The notes under the pieces were generated by a model that saw only the letters and a list, made by a program, of their open reading frames with translations, did not search any database and was not told the origin of the DNA. From contig NC_089324.1 of NCBI RefSeq assembly GCF_036669915.1, forward strand, positions 8,248,244 to 8,312,243: a stretch of DNA of 64,000 bases, in the 5' to 3' direction. Positions within the stretch are counted from its first letter, which is position 1. Every line of letters begins with the position of its first letter. Both the position numbers and the translations under genes were made by a program. This document shows positions 10,807 to 20,302 of the stretch, one piece after another. This stretch comes from Pocillopora verrucosa (Eukaryota > Cnidaria > Anthozoa > Scleractinia > Pocilloporidae).

Positions 10807-11548
10807 TGTGCACGCATAAAACGGTACGACAACACAAACTTGAACACGCGTACTTGTAATTATGAAATGGACTTTACAATCTTGAACGAACGTTGTACGG
10901 TTTCGAAAACTAAAAGGAAACAAAGGAAATTTACAACTATAAATACGGAAAAAGGCTAGACAAACAAGAAACGAAACCAAAAAAAAACTTACGTTTGTGT
11001 CCTTATAATATAAACGATGACGTTAAACGGGCGTTGAAACGAACTTGAACTTGAACTTGAACTTTATTTTTATTTAGACACGGTAAATCTATCAGATAAA
11101 ATAATAATATTATTACAATCTATTATTACAGTTACAATCTATTTTAATCTATATAAACATGATCTAAAATTTAAAAGTAAAATAGAAAAAAATAAGGAAA
11201 TTCTGCTTTACATAGATGCCGTGTGTGTTTTGTCGATTCAGAGGAAGAAATTGCGACAACCATTTCGGAAGGATTGAAGTGATTTTGCTTGCCGCAATTC
11301 AGGGGACAAGCTATTCCATATAACCGCACCGTTATAGCTAAAGCTATTTTTTAGGAAATTGGTGCGAGGCAATGGAACAGCTAGTTTGTTTTCAGAGTTC
11401 CTTAGATTATATGGAGGATCATATTTAGTGAAAAGAGAACCAAGATAGTCGATTCTCCACTTCGATCGAGCACATGTATTTTTTAACTCGCAGCGCCTCT
11501 CGGGATCTAGCTAATGAGTGCGTGACATCACGCATAACGGCAGTAACA
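10807..11548 (-). repeat. BEL/Pao 5' LTR, interrupted by a LINE fragment
   Basis: LTR sequence occupies 10807-11040 and 11451-11548 and matches 3998-4328. The 410 bases between (11041-11450) are foreign and match a LINE 3' end. Since this is the promoter LTR of the element, the interruption may impair its transcription even though the ORF is intact. Confidence 0.92.
11041..11450 (-). mobile_element. 5'-truncated CR1/RTE-like LINE 3' end inserted in the LTR
   Basis: On minus it encodes a LINE ORF2 C-terminus (PYNLRNSENKLAVPLPRTNF, then SYNGAVIWNSL), a stop, a short 3' UTR and a tail of AAGTTC hexamers (seen on plus as repeated gaactt at 11041-11060). The ends share only 'cga' with the LTR, so any target duplication is three bases or fewer, as is usual for CR1/L2-type elements with microsatellite tails. 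It postdates the BEL/Pao insertion. Confidence 0.85.
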
Positions 11549-11812
11549 CATAGGTTTAAGCTTTAATCCCGCCGGTAAAACAAAGCCTTCATGGTCTGTC
11601 TTAATAAGCATATGTATGGAATATGCTTGACCGAACAGATCCGCTCGGTTGGTCATACAGTTATCCAAGCACGCGTTACCCCGCGTGGGAAAATCAACCA
11701 CGAAATCCCAGCCAGACAAAGCCTTAAATTCTTGCATATCCAAACGATTTACATCGCCACCACAGACAATAGCCGCTTCTGGGTGTTTGTTCAACACAAT
11801 GTCCACAGGCTA
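11549..11812 (-). pseudogene. LINE endonuclease fragment (5' half of the split LINE)
   Basis: Minus-strand frame with [14 protein letters not shown] (the AP-endonuclease GGDFN motif, here GGDVN) and [10 protein letters not shown] (the SDH motif region). It reaches the BEL/Pao target duplication after GLKLKP. Codon position is conserved across the insertion: joining 11554 to 3997 keeps the frame of the RT half (checked codon by codon, giving P, M, R, R, K). An in-frame stop at 11810-11812 marks the 5' limit, so the LINE is probably 5'-truncated. The start is GTG-like and not a real initiation codon. Confidence 0.85.
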
Positions 11813-12327
11813 TACAACATCCTGTACAAGAAGCTCATGACCAACACCAAGAGCTTCAGCCTGTCCAGAACTCTGACTGGCATCATCATCACCACTGAAA
11901 GGGTCAATCATTGAAAGGGTTCTTTCATCCTCCTCTTAACTAATGTCCATGCTATGAAAAAGCAAAATTAACTGTGACTCTAAACTGGACAGGACACTTT
12001 TTTTCACATTGCGGCATTATGTAGAACAGGCAATACCACAACTGTTGCAAGTATGTTTACAAATATAACACAAAACAAATAAGTTGTAATTATGATATGA
12101 ACTGTGTTTGTTTTATAATCAAAATTGCATGAGGTTAAAGCTACTCACTTTTCCTTAAGCAAATTCCTTTTCACTTCTGCATAATCAACATTTCCTGTCT
12201 CATCTACACTCCACTCACTCTCATCACTAGACTGGTCACTAAGTACATCACTCCTGTCCAAATTTTCTAGGATGACATTGACACTGTACAAAAGTTTGAT
12301 AGATAAAACACAAAGACATTATTGCAT
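11813..12327 (-). other. Stretch with one candidate exon (12287-12155), otherwise nothing recognised
   Basis: On minus, 12287-12155 reads open through a Ser/Asp/Glu-rich segment (SDQSSDESEWSVDETGNVDY), bounded by a plausible acceptor (TTTTGTACAG) and donor (AAGGAAAA|GTGAGT). A second acidic open stretch (SGDDDASQSSGQAEALGVG) lies near 11900-11830 on the same strand. They could be exons of one unknown gene with the blocks at 13457-14103. I do not recognise a family. The remainder shows nothing. Confidence 0.25.
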
Positions 12328-12590
12328 TGGTAATTGTGAAGAAGAGCTCCCCAAAAAACCTGTTGGCCGACTGTCGGCCGTCTGTCGGCCGACTGTCGGC
12401 CGACAGGTTTTGCCTGAAATATAGGCTACCTGTCGGCCGACTGTTGGTAATGTGTCGGTAACCTGTCGGTAGCTTGTCGGTAGCTTGTCCGTGAAACGTT
12501 AACACAAACCTTAATGTTTTCTCTCGGTTTTCGCTTGAAAACGACATCCAACATGTTTAATACGTTGACAATTGACTTTCAAGATTTGGT

Positions 12591-12606
12591 GGCTCCTAAA
12601 GGAGCC
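12591..12606 (-). promoter_or_regulatory. Histone-type 3'-end stem-loop
   Basis: On minus the sequence is GGCTCCTTTAGGAGCC: a 6-bp stem and a 4-nt UUUA loop. It is preceded by ACAAAAC and followed by ACCA, then AAAGTCAAT 11 nt downstream. Stem length, loop size, A-rich 5' flank and ACCA 3' flank match the metazoan replication-dependent histone mRNA stem-loop. No histone coding sequence lies upstream; the nearest upstream minus frame ends at a TGA about 37 nt before the stem. An almost identical arrangement occurs at 47267-47282. Confidence 0.5.
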
Positions 12607-12879
12607 GTTTTGTGCGTGGTGAAATATACAAGATATTTCACTCGTAAAATCGTGCCGCGAACTTCATTGGCAACAGCTGCCCCTCTCTCCTCATGTTGCT
12701 CATGACCAGGATGTAGCGCGCGCCTAAATCAATTATCGCATCACGCATCCAAGTCTAATTATCGAATTGTTACGTATAGTATTTTATTACTTAACATAAC
12801 GAGTAAAAAGATTCACAGTTGTATCATTTATTAAACTTGAAATTGGAAATAGCAATTCATCCCAAACCTGCAAGATAGA

Positions 12880-13182
12880 TTACGATGCTAGCAACAAATA
12901 CATACATACATACATACTTAACATACCATAAGAGGCCGCGTTGCATTGTTGGGCGATTTGAACGAAAGTGTTTGTATTGATACGTAGCTTATGGTTTTCA
13001 GAGTTTTTGGCCGAGTTTTCGATTAAATTATCTTCCCATGCGATTCTTAGATTGTCTGGTGTGTTGTAAATTACGCAAGTGATATATCCTATACGCATCT
13101 GATAACATTTTGGAAGAAACGTTTCTTTACATACTACCAACTTTGCCGTCGATCGGTAAGTAGGTGAAGTCTGTCGAGTCAT
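12880..13182 (-). CDS. Unrecognised open block inside the TIR element
   Basis: Opens at an ATG (13182) and runs 100 codons. The last part (SMYVCMYLLL) translates an ATAC microsatellite, so a real exon would more likely end at a donor near 12926 (TATG|GTATGT). A possible following exon starts after CTTGCAG near 12862 (WDELLFPISSLINDTTVNLF), but the phases do not join cleanly. I do not recognise the protein. It may be a captured gene fragment or chance. Confidence 0.25.
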   Translation of the reverse strand: MTRQTSPTYRSTAKLVVCKETFLPKCYQMRIGYITCVIYNTPDNLRIAWEDNLIENSAKNSENHKLRINTNTFVQIAQQCNAASYGMLSMYVCMYLLLAS

Positions 13183-13456
13183 ACATCACCATTACGGATT
13201 GTTATGTCACGTTAACTGTTCATTTTTAACACAATTTTTCTTTTTTCTTAACCTGTCGGCCGACTGTCGGCCGACAGGTTTTTTGGGGAGCTCTTCTTCA
13301 CAATTACCATTGCATCAAAGACTGAAATGTGAATTGTGATGATCATTTATACTCAACAGTATAATGTGCAACTGAGCAAAGTACCCATCTTTGGTCAAAA
13401 TTAAGGAGTCTCAAATACAAAAGCCCTTGTGTTTATAAGTGTGCCTGCATACTTCA

Positions 13457-14103
13457 TCAGGAGAGACCTCCTTCTTCAAAACTTATGAAACCATTGCAAC
13501 TTGCATAGATACAAATACAACATGATCTATAGAGAATGTTGCATTTAGAATGATACCTTTGCTCCAAATCAGGAAAATGATGATTGTCATAACAAGAAAC
13601 CACATGTACAACTTCTTCTGAAACATCATCTTCAGACAGGCTGTTAAAATCAACATCTCTGCCACCCATGCATAACAAGAGAGAACGGATTGCCAGTAAA
13701 GCTCTTTTTGTTTTGGTCAAACAACTCCCTTCTGGTTTGCAATTGGCTTGGTTGATTGCAGCTGTCAAGAGTTTCCCGTGTCACATCCACAAAACTTGGT
13801 GCATGCTTCTATGAATTGGTGTAGAAATTACTGGAACTTCTACTAGAAAAGAAAAGTAAAGAGATGTATAATACCTGCTCACTAACAAAGCTGGACAAAT
13901 TATGTGACACATGGTCTCTGCATTAGTAACATGCCTACCAGAAACATTTTCATGAGAAAACAATAAATCCATCTCTTCAAATCCATGGCCAGTGTTGATG
14001 CTCGTTCTAAAATGTCACAAGGAAAACAGTAGACAATTTTTGATGGAGTGAGCTCGTCATTAATAAAAATGCCATCATCCAGCATGACTTTAAAAAACCT
14101 CAC
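13457..14103 (-). other. Unrecognised candidate exons
   Basis: Minus-strand open blocks at 14103-13900 (FFKVMLDDGIFINDELTPSK) and 13768-13457 (an AAINQANCKPEG start, then an acidic SLSEDDVSEEVV and a Cys/His-containing end). Protein-like composition and same-strand order suggest pieces of one unknown gene, perhaps continuing to 12287-12155 across the TIR element. No family recognised and no full exon model could be joined. Confidence 0.25.
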
Positions 14104-14509
14104 CTTTGATGCAAGAGAAATTCTGCAAACTCACTATTCAATTTTCTGCAAACCCACTACTTTGTTTCCTGTCTCTCCATCGATTAAATACGGATTCTCT
14201 CAGACCTACCGTCTTCAGTGAGCCAGGTAATTTTGGTCTTCCAACATGAAGTCAGCTTGCAGCGGCCGCCATATTGTTAGAAACCTTTCACTTCGAAGGC
14301 ACAATCTCCAAATTTAAAATACTTTGAGAAAACTCTTAAATGATGAACGGCGAGTGTATTTACCACAAAAAAATTGACTAAATGACTCGGATGGCTCTTG
14401 ACAAGGACAATTTTAGAAAGTTTCTGGAAATTTTTTGTTACACGAAATTGTTTTGCAGCTCGCGTTGCATCAAGGTTGGAAATAGGCCTTTGAGGGGCCA
14501 GAATGTAGG
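14104..14509. other. No gene seen
   Basis: Nothing recognised on either strand; the plus-strand open frame at 14382-14618 is the complement of the BEL-derived region that follows. Confidence 0.4.
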
Positions 14510-14775
14510 CACAAGATGTTTAACCTCTGGGTCATCTTCTTCCAATTCTGCACCACACAGAGGGGACCTTCCCCATTCAGATTTCTATTTCACCAGAAAC
14601 ACCAGCCCCTTTATCTAGTGGTCATTCTTGATGAAGGACTCTGCAGTTGCTCCCTGTGAAGCATCATCTGCAGGATTAAAATTTGACTCTATGTATCTCC
14701 ACTGTGAGGGACTGGAATCCTCTCCAATGAAGGCGACACGGTTGGCAACATAAGTGTGGAGGCGCTTGGATTTGT

Positions 14776-14810
<35 letters not shown>

Positions 14811-15540
14811 TTTATTCATGTGTCAGTTATAAAAAATAGCAGTAATGAAACCACTAAGTAAGAACACAACAAAATAGTTTAAATAAAATAGTAAATAGCT
14901 AAAATATTGATATTCGAATAATTTACATGTAAGATATGTACAGATTCTATCTCTAAACTAGCTCACTCTCTCTACCACTCTCTAATAAATAGCTAAATAT
15001 TAATATAAGAATAATTTACATGTAAAATAAGTAAATCTCTCTCTAAAACCCAATTTTCAATTGTAGCATAACACAGTCATGCTATCAGACCAGAAAGTGA
15101 TTGCATTGATTGAAATCTCCAACTCCTTCTTCAATACATTTTTTAAACGGATGGACACCGTAGCGCCTGCTCACTCTAAATGTGGGATAGATAGAGTGGC
15201 ATCCATAAAATCACCACATGTAGGGCTTCAGGTATGTTTGCTCCAATTAATGGATCCACTTCCAAATTCAACTCTGCTCGGAATACATAGCCTTGAGGGT
15301 TGCATTGCTCCACATCCTCTTGTTTCAGGATCTCGTTCTTCACTACAGGCATAGAAGGTCTCGTCTAGATCGGTCACTCTCATATCCATTGCAGTTATCT
15401 ATGGTGGGTAGCCTGAGTCTCATTTCCTTGCCACTGAATCTGAGATGTTTCAACAGGCTAGCTGAGCAAAAGGTGGCATTAGGTCTACTATTCAACCATG
15501 TATAGGTCTCCACAGACAGAGGACTTCCTTTAACTATTAA
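14510..15540 (-). pseudogene. Collapsed BEL/Pao pol fragment
   Basis: Minus-strand patches resemble BEL/Pao Pol in order but with large deletions and frame changes. At 15540-15350 there is a protease-like patch (NATFCSASLLKHL, EMRLRLPTID). At 15300-15230 DPLIGANIPEA follows. At 15215-15065 there is RNase H (KKELEISINAITFWSDSMTV). At 14785-14640, after a LINE insertion, RNase H continues ([23 protein letters not shown]), then SEWGRSPLC...EEDDPEVK to 14510. The RT domain between protease and RNase H is absent. This copy is much older than the element at 3998-11548, and it is not a duplicate of it at nucleotide level. Confidence 0.75.
14778..15062 (-). mobile_element. LINE 3' UTR fragment with (TAA)n tail
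   Basis: About ten AAT/TTA trimers at 14778-14808 followed by CTTTATTC on plus, the usual look of a CR1-like 3' end in antisense. It interrupts the RNase H region of the BEL fragment. Inside, two imperfect copies of a roughly 70-90-bp unit sharing AATAATTTACATGTAA occur (near 14890-14960 and 14985-15050). No coding sequence is left. Confidence 0.6.
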
Positions 15541-16675
15541 CTATTATTATTTAACTATTCAACAAATACCTGATCTGATTAGTCCACTCCTCTCTAAATC
15601 AGGCTATTCTGACTACACTATCACGAAACATTCAATGTGAAATAGTTTATTGAGGAATGGTCAGTCAGTTATGCGACAACAACAATGTGTCGTAATATAT
15701 ACTTATTACAACATAGAATATGCGAGCAAGTCTAACTTGAAAAGCTTGAAAAATTAAGTGTACCATGCCAGATACGAAAAACCACTAAAAAACCACTCTT
15801 TAGATGTGGCCAAAAAATATGTGGAAACGTATTCCCCATCTAATGCAGTGGCACAGAACCTCTGGGAAGAGGTACAAACAAACCCATAACTCCATAGAAA
15901 AAATTTAACTAAATTGACAACAGCAAACAGAAAGACTGACTGAGCTAGAATGATTAATATTCCCCGCTAAAACATTAAATACTCAAAACTCTCCCCTGAG
16001 AATACTAAAACCTCTCAATCGTGCCATCAGAATAGTAATTTCTGACTAATTCGTTCCTAGTCACTCAACCGTCAGAAATTAAATTTTCTGCTTTTGTCAG
16101 TATTTTCTCTCCCCATTTCAAGTATCATAACATCCTTTGAAACTATCTCAGATGCTATCAGTCGATCAGCAGAACACTTTAAATTCTAAACAATTGGATA
16201 CAGCTGTGAGGTAGAATTAGAAGGGCTTCTGTATCTTCCAGAGACAGGGTCTCTGTTGGCACAGCTCTCCTCTTGAAACTGTCAGAAACCTCCCCTATAA
16301 TTCTGCTAATCTGCTACATTTGCATTGGTAGGAATTCTTAAGGTTCCACTTGTGGGTGATGGTCCATGCTCAATTAACAAGGTGAGCTGATTAATACTGT
16401 TGATTGCAGCTTGTGCAATTTCTTTCACTTGTTCGGGAATCAAATTCGAAGGGGCAGTCGCCATCCTTGTTTGGTAAAACATGCTTGAGAACTACTGAAA
16501 GGCATTATGGGTAAAGGAGTTTTAAGAAACACAAAAATGTATTTCAAACATACAAAATCAATTGTTGTAAACTAATTTAATCGATAAAACAAACCCTCTA
16601 TTGCTTACACAATTATTTTGACTGAAGAACAGTTCACTCAAACCTTTTTGTCCAAATTGATTTCCCTTTACATTT
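15541..16675 (-). other. No recognised gene; one candidate short exon at 16464-16300
   Basis: On minus an ATG at 16464 opens a frame (MATAPSNLIPEQVKEIAQAA) of about 50 residues. It reads like a coding start but matches no family I can name. The rest, including the stretch 15600-16290, shows nothing recognisable on either strand. Confidence 0.25.
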
Positions 16676-18610
16676 GTTTATTTATTTATTACAATCTACG
16701 GTCAAAAAGGCCAAAGGACAATCTGCAAAGGAGTTCTAAACCCCATATAAAAACAGGTAACCTATGAACTAATATAAATACACTAAAGATAATAAATTCA
16801 AGAAATGCATTTATGAAAAGGAAAAATACTTTAGAATCACTAATAAATTTCTTAACTCTTGACTTAAAAATATTTACATTATCAGAACAAAAACAGATCA
16901 CCTATGGACTAATATAAATAGACTGAAAATAATAAATTTAAGAAATGCATTTATGAAAAGGAAAATTACTTAAGAATCACTAATAAATTTCTTAACTCTA
17001 GACTTGAAAATATTTATAATTATTGATTCCACATGTCAATTATTCAATGGAAAAAACTATACTTAAAGACAATAGTTCTGGCATATTTCTTCTATAAAGT
17101 TAAAAAGTCCTTAGACCTGAGTGAAAAGCAGTCTGCTTCGGAGTGGAAATCTAAAATTTTACTCACGTCAATATTTATGTTGCCATTATTTACTTTATAT
17201 AAGAATGTCACATCAGTCAGTAATCTTCTCTTCTCCAGTGACATGAGATTGAACTTCTTCAAACAAATGTCATAGGGATTATTGCACTTTAAGATAAATT
17301 TAGGAGCTCTTCTCTGTACCCTTTCGAGCATGTCTTGTTAAAATAATTCTATATCACCAGCCATGTCAATGATCCTGGAACAATTGCAGTCATCCGCATA
17401 AAGGGCAATAGTACTGCCATGAAGAACCACTTTGGGGAGGTCACTAATAAATAGAACAGAAAATAAAGGCCCTAATAAAGAGCCCTGAGGGACTCCAGAT
17501 GAGACATCAGACCAGGAAGAGGATATACCATCCAACACAACTCTCTGTTGATTATTGGTTAAATAACTTTCACACCATAGTAATAATGATCCAGTAATCC
17601 CAAAGTTGCACAGCTTTTTCAACAAACTGAGTGATTTACTTCGTCAACGGCTTTGGAAAAGTCTAAAAAGACTACATCAACTTGTCTTCCTTTGTCAAGG
17701 GCAGTAGCCCATTCATGATGGGTTAAAATTGGTTGAGTCTCACAAGATCTACCTTTAACAAACCATGTTGCCAATAATTGAAAATGGTGAGATATGATCA
17801 TAAATAGCAGAATGTACGATACGCTCCAAACACTTGGCTGGGATTGGCAATAAGGAGATGGATCTTTAGTTGGGTACAAGCTCTTTACTATCACCCTTAT
17901 GGATTGGGGTAATATTGGCTGATTTCCATAAGGTGGGCATTTTCCCTGTCCTCAGCAATAAATTAAATAAATGAGCAAATGGGTAAGAGAGATCTTTTGC
18001 ACAAGTAAGTAAAATACAAGCAGGTAAGTTATCCACACCAGGTGCCTTGTTTATGTGGATCCTACTTAAAAATTCCTTCAAGCTCTGGAGCTGTTGTGGC
18101 CAACAGATTGACATCAGTTGTTGATTTAGAGTAGACAGATTGAAAAAACACATCGAATGGTTCCACCTTAGAATTCAAGTCTCTAGACCTGGTGTCTCCG
18201 TAAATAACAGTTTCTGGAATTCCTTTTGTCTTAGATTTAGTAGAATAAAATGACCAGAAATGCTTGGGATTTTCTTGGAGTTTTCAGATAAAGAATGAAG
18301 ATACTGTTGGTAATTTGAATTAATAAGCTTGTTCTTCCTTCTAAGATCCTTGAATTTCAGAAATAAATCAGGGGATCCATTAGTTTTCAAACATTTCCAA
18401 AGTTTCTTCTTCTTTCTAATCAATTTCATAATTTTGTTATCAATCCATGGAGGCCTAGAACACCGTTTTAGAGTTCTTTGTGGTATGTCCTGGAATTTCT
18501 CTAAGCTAGTGTCAATACCAGGATCTGATGTTACCAGGTCCCAAGGTAGAACTCTTAATGTCTCGTGCAAACCTTTGAAATCTCTTTCAGAAATGACTCG
18601 TTTCAAATAA
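16676..18610 (-). pseudogene. Decayed CR1/Jockey-like LINE ORF2
   Basis: Consecutive minus-strand blocks in different frames make one RT gene. 18606-18175 is pre-RT (CSRPPWIDNKIMKLIRKKKK). 18153-17866 has INKAPGVDNLPACIL. 17894-17619 has VDVVFLDFSKAVDEVNHSV. 17625-17338 has SGVPQGSLLGPLFSVLFI and the catalytic ALYADD box. 17331-17092 is the C-terminal LERVQRRAPKFIL region. The RT thumb between the last two blocks (roughly 100-150 residues) is deleted: DIELF is followed within a few bases by LERVQRR. No endonuclease remains. The antisense TTTATTTATTTATT at 16676-16690 looks like the 3' tail. Frameshifts and deletion make it inactive. Confidence 0.85.
16751..17030. repeat. Imperfect tandem duplication in the LINE 3' UTR
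   Basis: Two copies of a unit of about 140 bp, near 16751-16890 and 16891-17030, share AAGAAATGCATTTATGAAAA and CACTAATAAATTTCTTAACT with scattered mismatches. Confidence 0.75.
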
Positions 18611-18663
18611 ATTTTACTCTGGTATTGTGTGGCAACTAGTATGAACTCATTCTTGAAAAAGAA

Positions 18664-18963
18664 TATTAGTTTGGTTTAAAGCTATGCAGTGCACAGTTTG
18701 TTATTGAATGTGCCTTTGGATGCCTCAAAGCAAGATTTGGCTACTTTAGATGTGCAATGGACATCAACATAAATGACCTGCCACATGTCATTTATGCTTG
18801 CTTTGTTCTGCATAATTTTTGTGAAATCAACTATGAAAGCCTAAGTGAGGAAAGAGTGCAAGCATCCATAAACTGTGACAGAGCATTTCAACCAGATACT
18901 CACCCATGTGGTGTTAGAAGTGGGGTAAATGGGAGTGAAGGAGAAGATAAAAAAGTCAGGTAA
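18664..18963 (+). pseudogene. PIF/Harbinger transposase C-terminal fragment
   Basis: A single open frame contains VIECAFGCLKARFGYF, the region with the third catalytic acid (E) of HARBI1-type DDE transposases, then HVIYACFVLHNFCEINYESL. Both are conserved at the C-terminus of the family. The N-terminal two thirds and the first two aspartates are missing. It directly follows the LINE remnant. It is unrelated in detail to the Harbinger element at 34746-45477. Confidence 0.8.
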
Positions 18964-20302
18964 ATTCTGACCAAATACTTTGATCCCTAATTATTGATCA
19001 TATAATTCTCAGCTCACAGTCCCAAGTGAGAAGTCATGCCTATACACTTTAACCTACAGTGCTGGATATATTTAAAGAAAAAGGGTTGAAACCTGGAACA
19101 TTGTGCCCTTTCCTCTTCTTTCTTACCATTCACTCCCCTTCTTACAAATTGGAAACTATCAAGTGAAAGCTAGAGTAACTAAATCTCAATATTTGAAAGC
19201 TGGGGTTTCAAATTTTGGAAGATATTTAATGGTGGTAAACATTTCAGAAACTATATCTTTAGTGTAAAATCTACATTTGACAAACTAGAAATGGAAACAC
19301 TTAAAAATTTTTAAACTTAAGGATACAATTTCATTTAAACGCACTAAAACAAAGCTAGGTGAATAACTGTTCTGGACCCTGATCAACCAGAATGAGAACT
19401 GGATGCCATCGGTATAACTCGTGTTACATGGAAAATAAAGATCAGCATTTTGCTGTTCCAAAAAATATCCATACTCTCCCCATGCACTTGCACAGAGGAT
19501 CTGAAAACGTCTGGGGGAAGGGGGATCTTCAACACTATCGAATTTCTATTATGGGAAGATCAAACCAAAACAAAAAAAATCTTTTGGGAGAAGTATGTAT
19601 ATTTTCTTAAGAAAGGCGGGCTCTGTCACACCATGGGGTTAATTACAGTTAAATAAAAAATAATGATTTTTTAAAATTTAAATCTTATTGTAACTGTAAC
19701 AATAAATTAGAATGAAGTCATCCCAAACTGCAGACTTAACTGCTGTTTGTCTTTTTCCTTGGCTCGCAGCTTTCTCTGTTGGCCTCGAATGAGGTTGTCT
19801 ACAAGAAGCCTTTCCATTTTGTATCTGGATTCCATGACATGAAAAAACAAATGAGCTCAGACAAGGCCTTAGATAGCTATAAGGAAAAGAGCATTCATTG
19901 GAATCCTAATTTAACAAAGTGCACTGGGATTGGGAAATATCCGCCATATTGAATGATTTTTATACTAGAGTTAGCACATCTCTTCCATAGACTTTACTAA
20001 AAAGGGCTGAACACTTTATTTTGTTTTTATCAAGGAGGGCTTCTTTATGTAATCGGGTTTGGTTAATCACAGTTTGTATTATGAGTCTAGAATGTTCCAA
20101 AACGTGACTAATTAAAAGTTATCTTGAAACTTTACTGATAGATTTATTTCATTGTAAAGTGTAAACTTTTAATTGCAACACGAAGAACACTACTTTACAA
20201 AACAAGACGAACACTACTTACAATACCACCTACAAGACGTTACTTATTCTACTTACTATATAATACTTCCTTAGACTGCGATTCTTACGCTACTTTTTAC
20301 AG
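18964..20302. other. No gene seen
   Basis: AT-rich sequence. Short frames at 19392-19656 overlap each other without family signal. Nothing supported. Confidence 0.5.

Larger units (their letters stand above)
3998..11548 (-). mobile_element. Complete BEL/Pao LTR retrotransposon
   Basis: Both LTRs begin TGTGCACGC and end CAGTAACA on the plus strand (TG..CA termini). The element is flanked by a 5-bp target duplication, catag, at 3993-3997 and 11549-11553. The single polyprotein ORF reads on minus, so the right LTR is the 5' one. The LTRs are 331 and 332 bp once a later 410-bp LINE insertion in the right copy is removed, and they differ by eye only in the length of one A-run (8 versus 9). That points to a recent insertion. 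The target was a LINE whose two halves flank it. Purine-rich AAGGGGTCGGGAA lies just inside the 3' LTR. I did not find a clear tRNA primer site abutting the 5' LTR. Confidence 0.95.
12328..13309. mobile_element. 982-bp terminal-inverted-repeat element
   Basis: Both ends carry an inverted repeat of about 50 bp beginning TGGTAATTGTGAAGAAGAG and continuing into GC-rich CGGCCGACTGTCGGC iterations. The same 6 bases, ttgcat, flank both ends (12322-12327 and 13310-13315), a likely target duplication. The left end has extra copies of a CTGTCGG(CC/TA) motif down to about 12490. No transposase is recognised inside, so it is presumably non-autonomous. The superfamily is undecided from a 6-bp duplication alone. 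It contains an open coding-like block at 13182-12880 and a histone-type hairpin at 12591-12606. Confidence 0.8.

Noticed and set aside
12248-12547. 99-codon minus frame rich in RPTG/ADSRPTDG
   Set aside because: It translates the GC-rich iterations at the end of the TIR element.
12591-12880. A histone gene upstream of the stem-loop
   Set aside because: The minus strand upstream has only a short open stretch (GARYILVMSNMRREGQ) with no histone fold signature.
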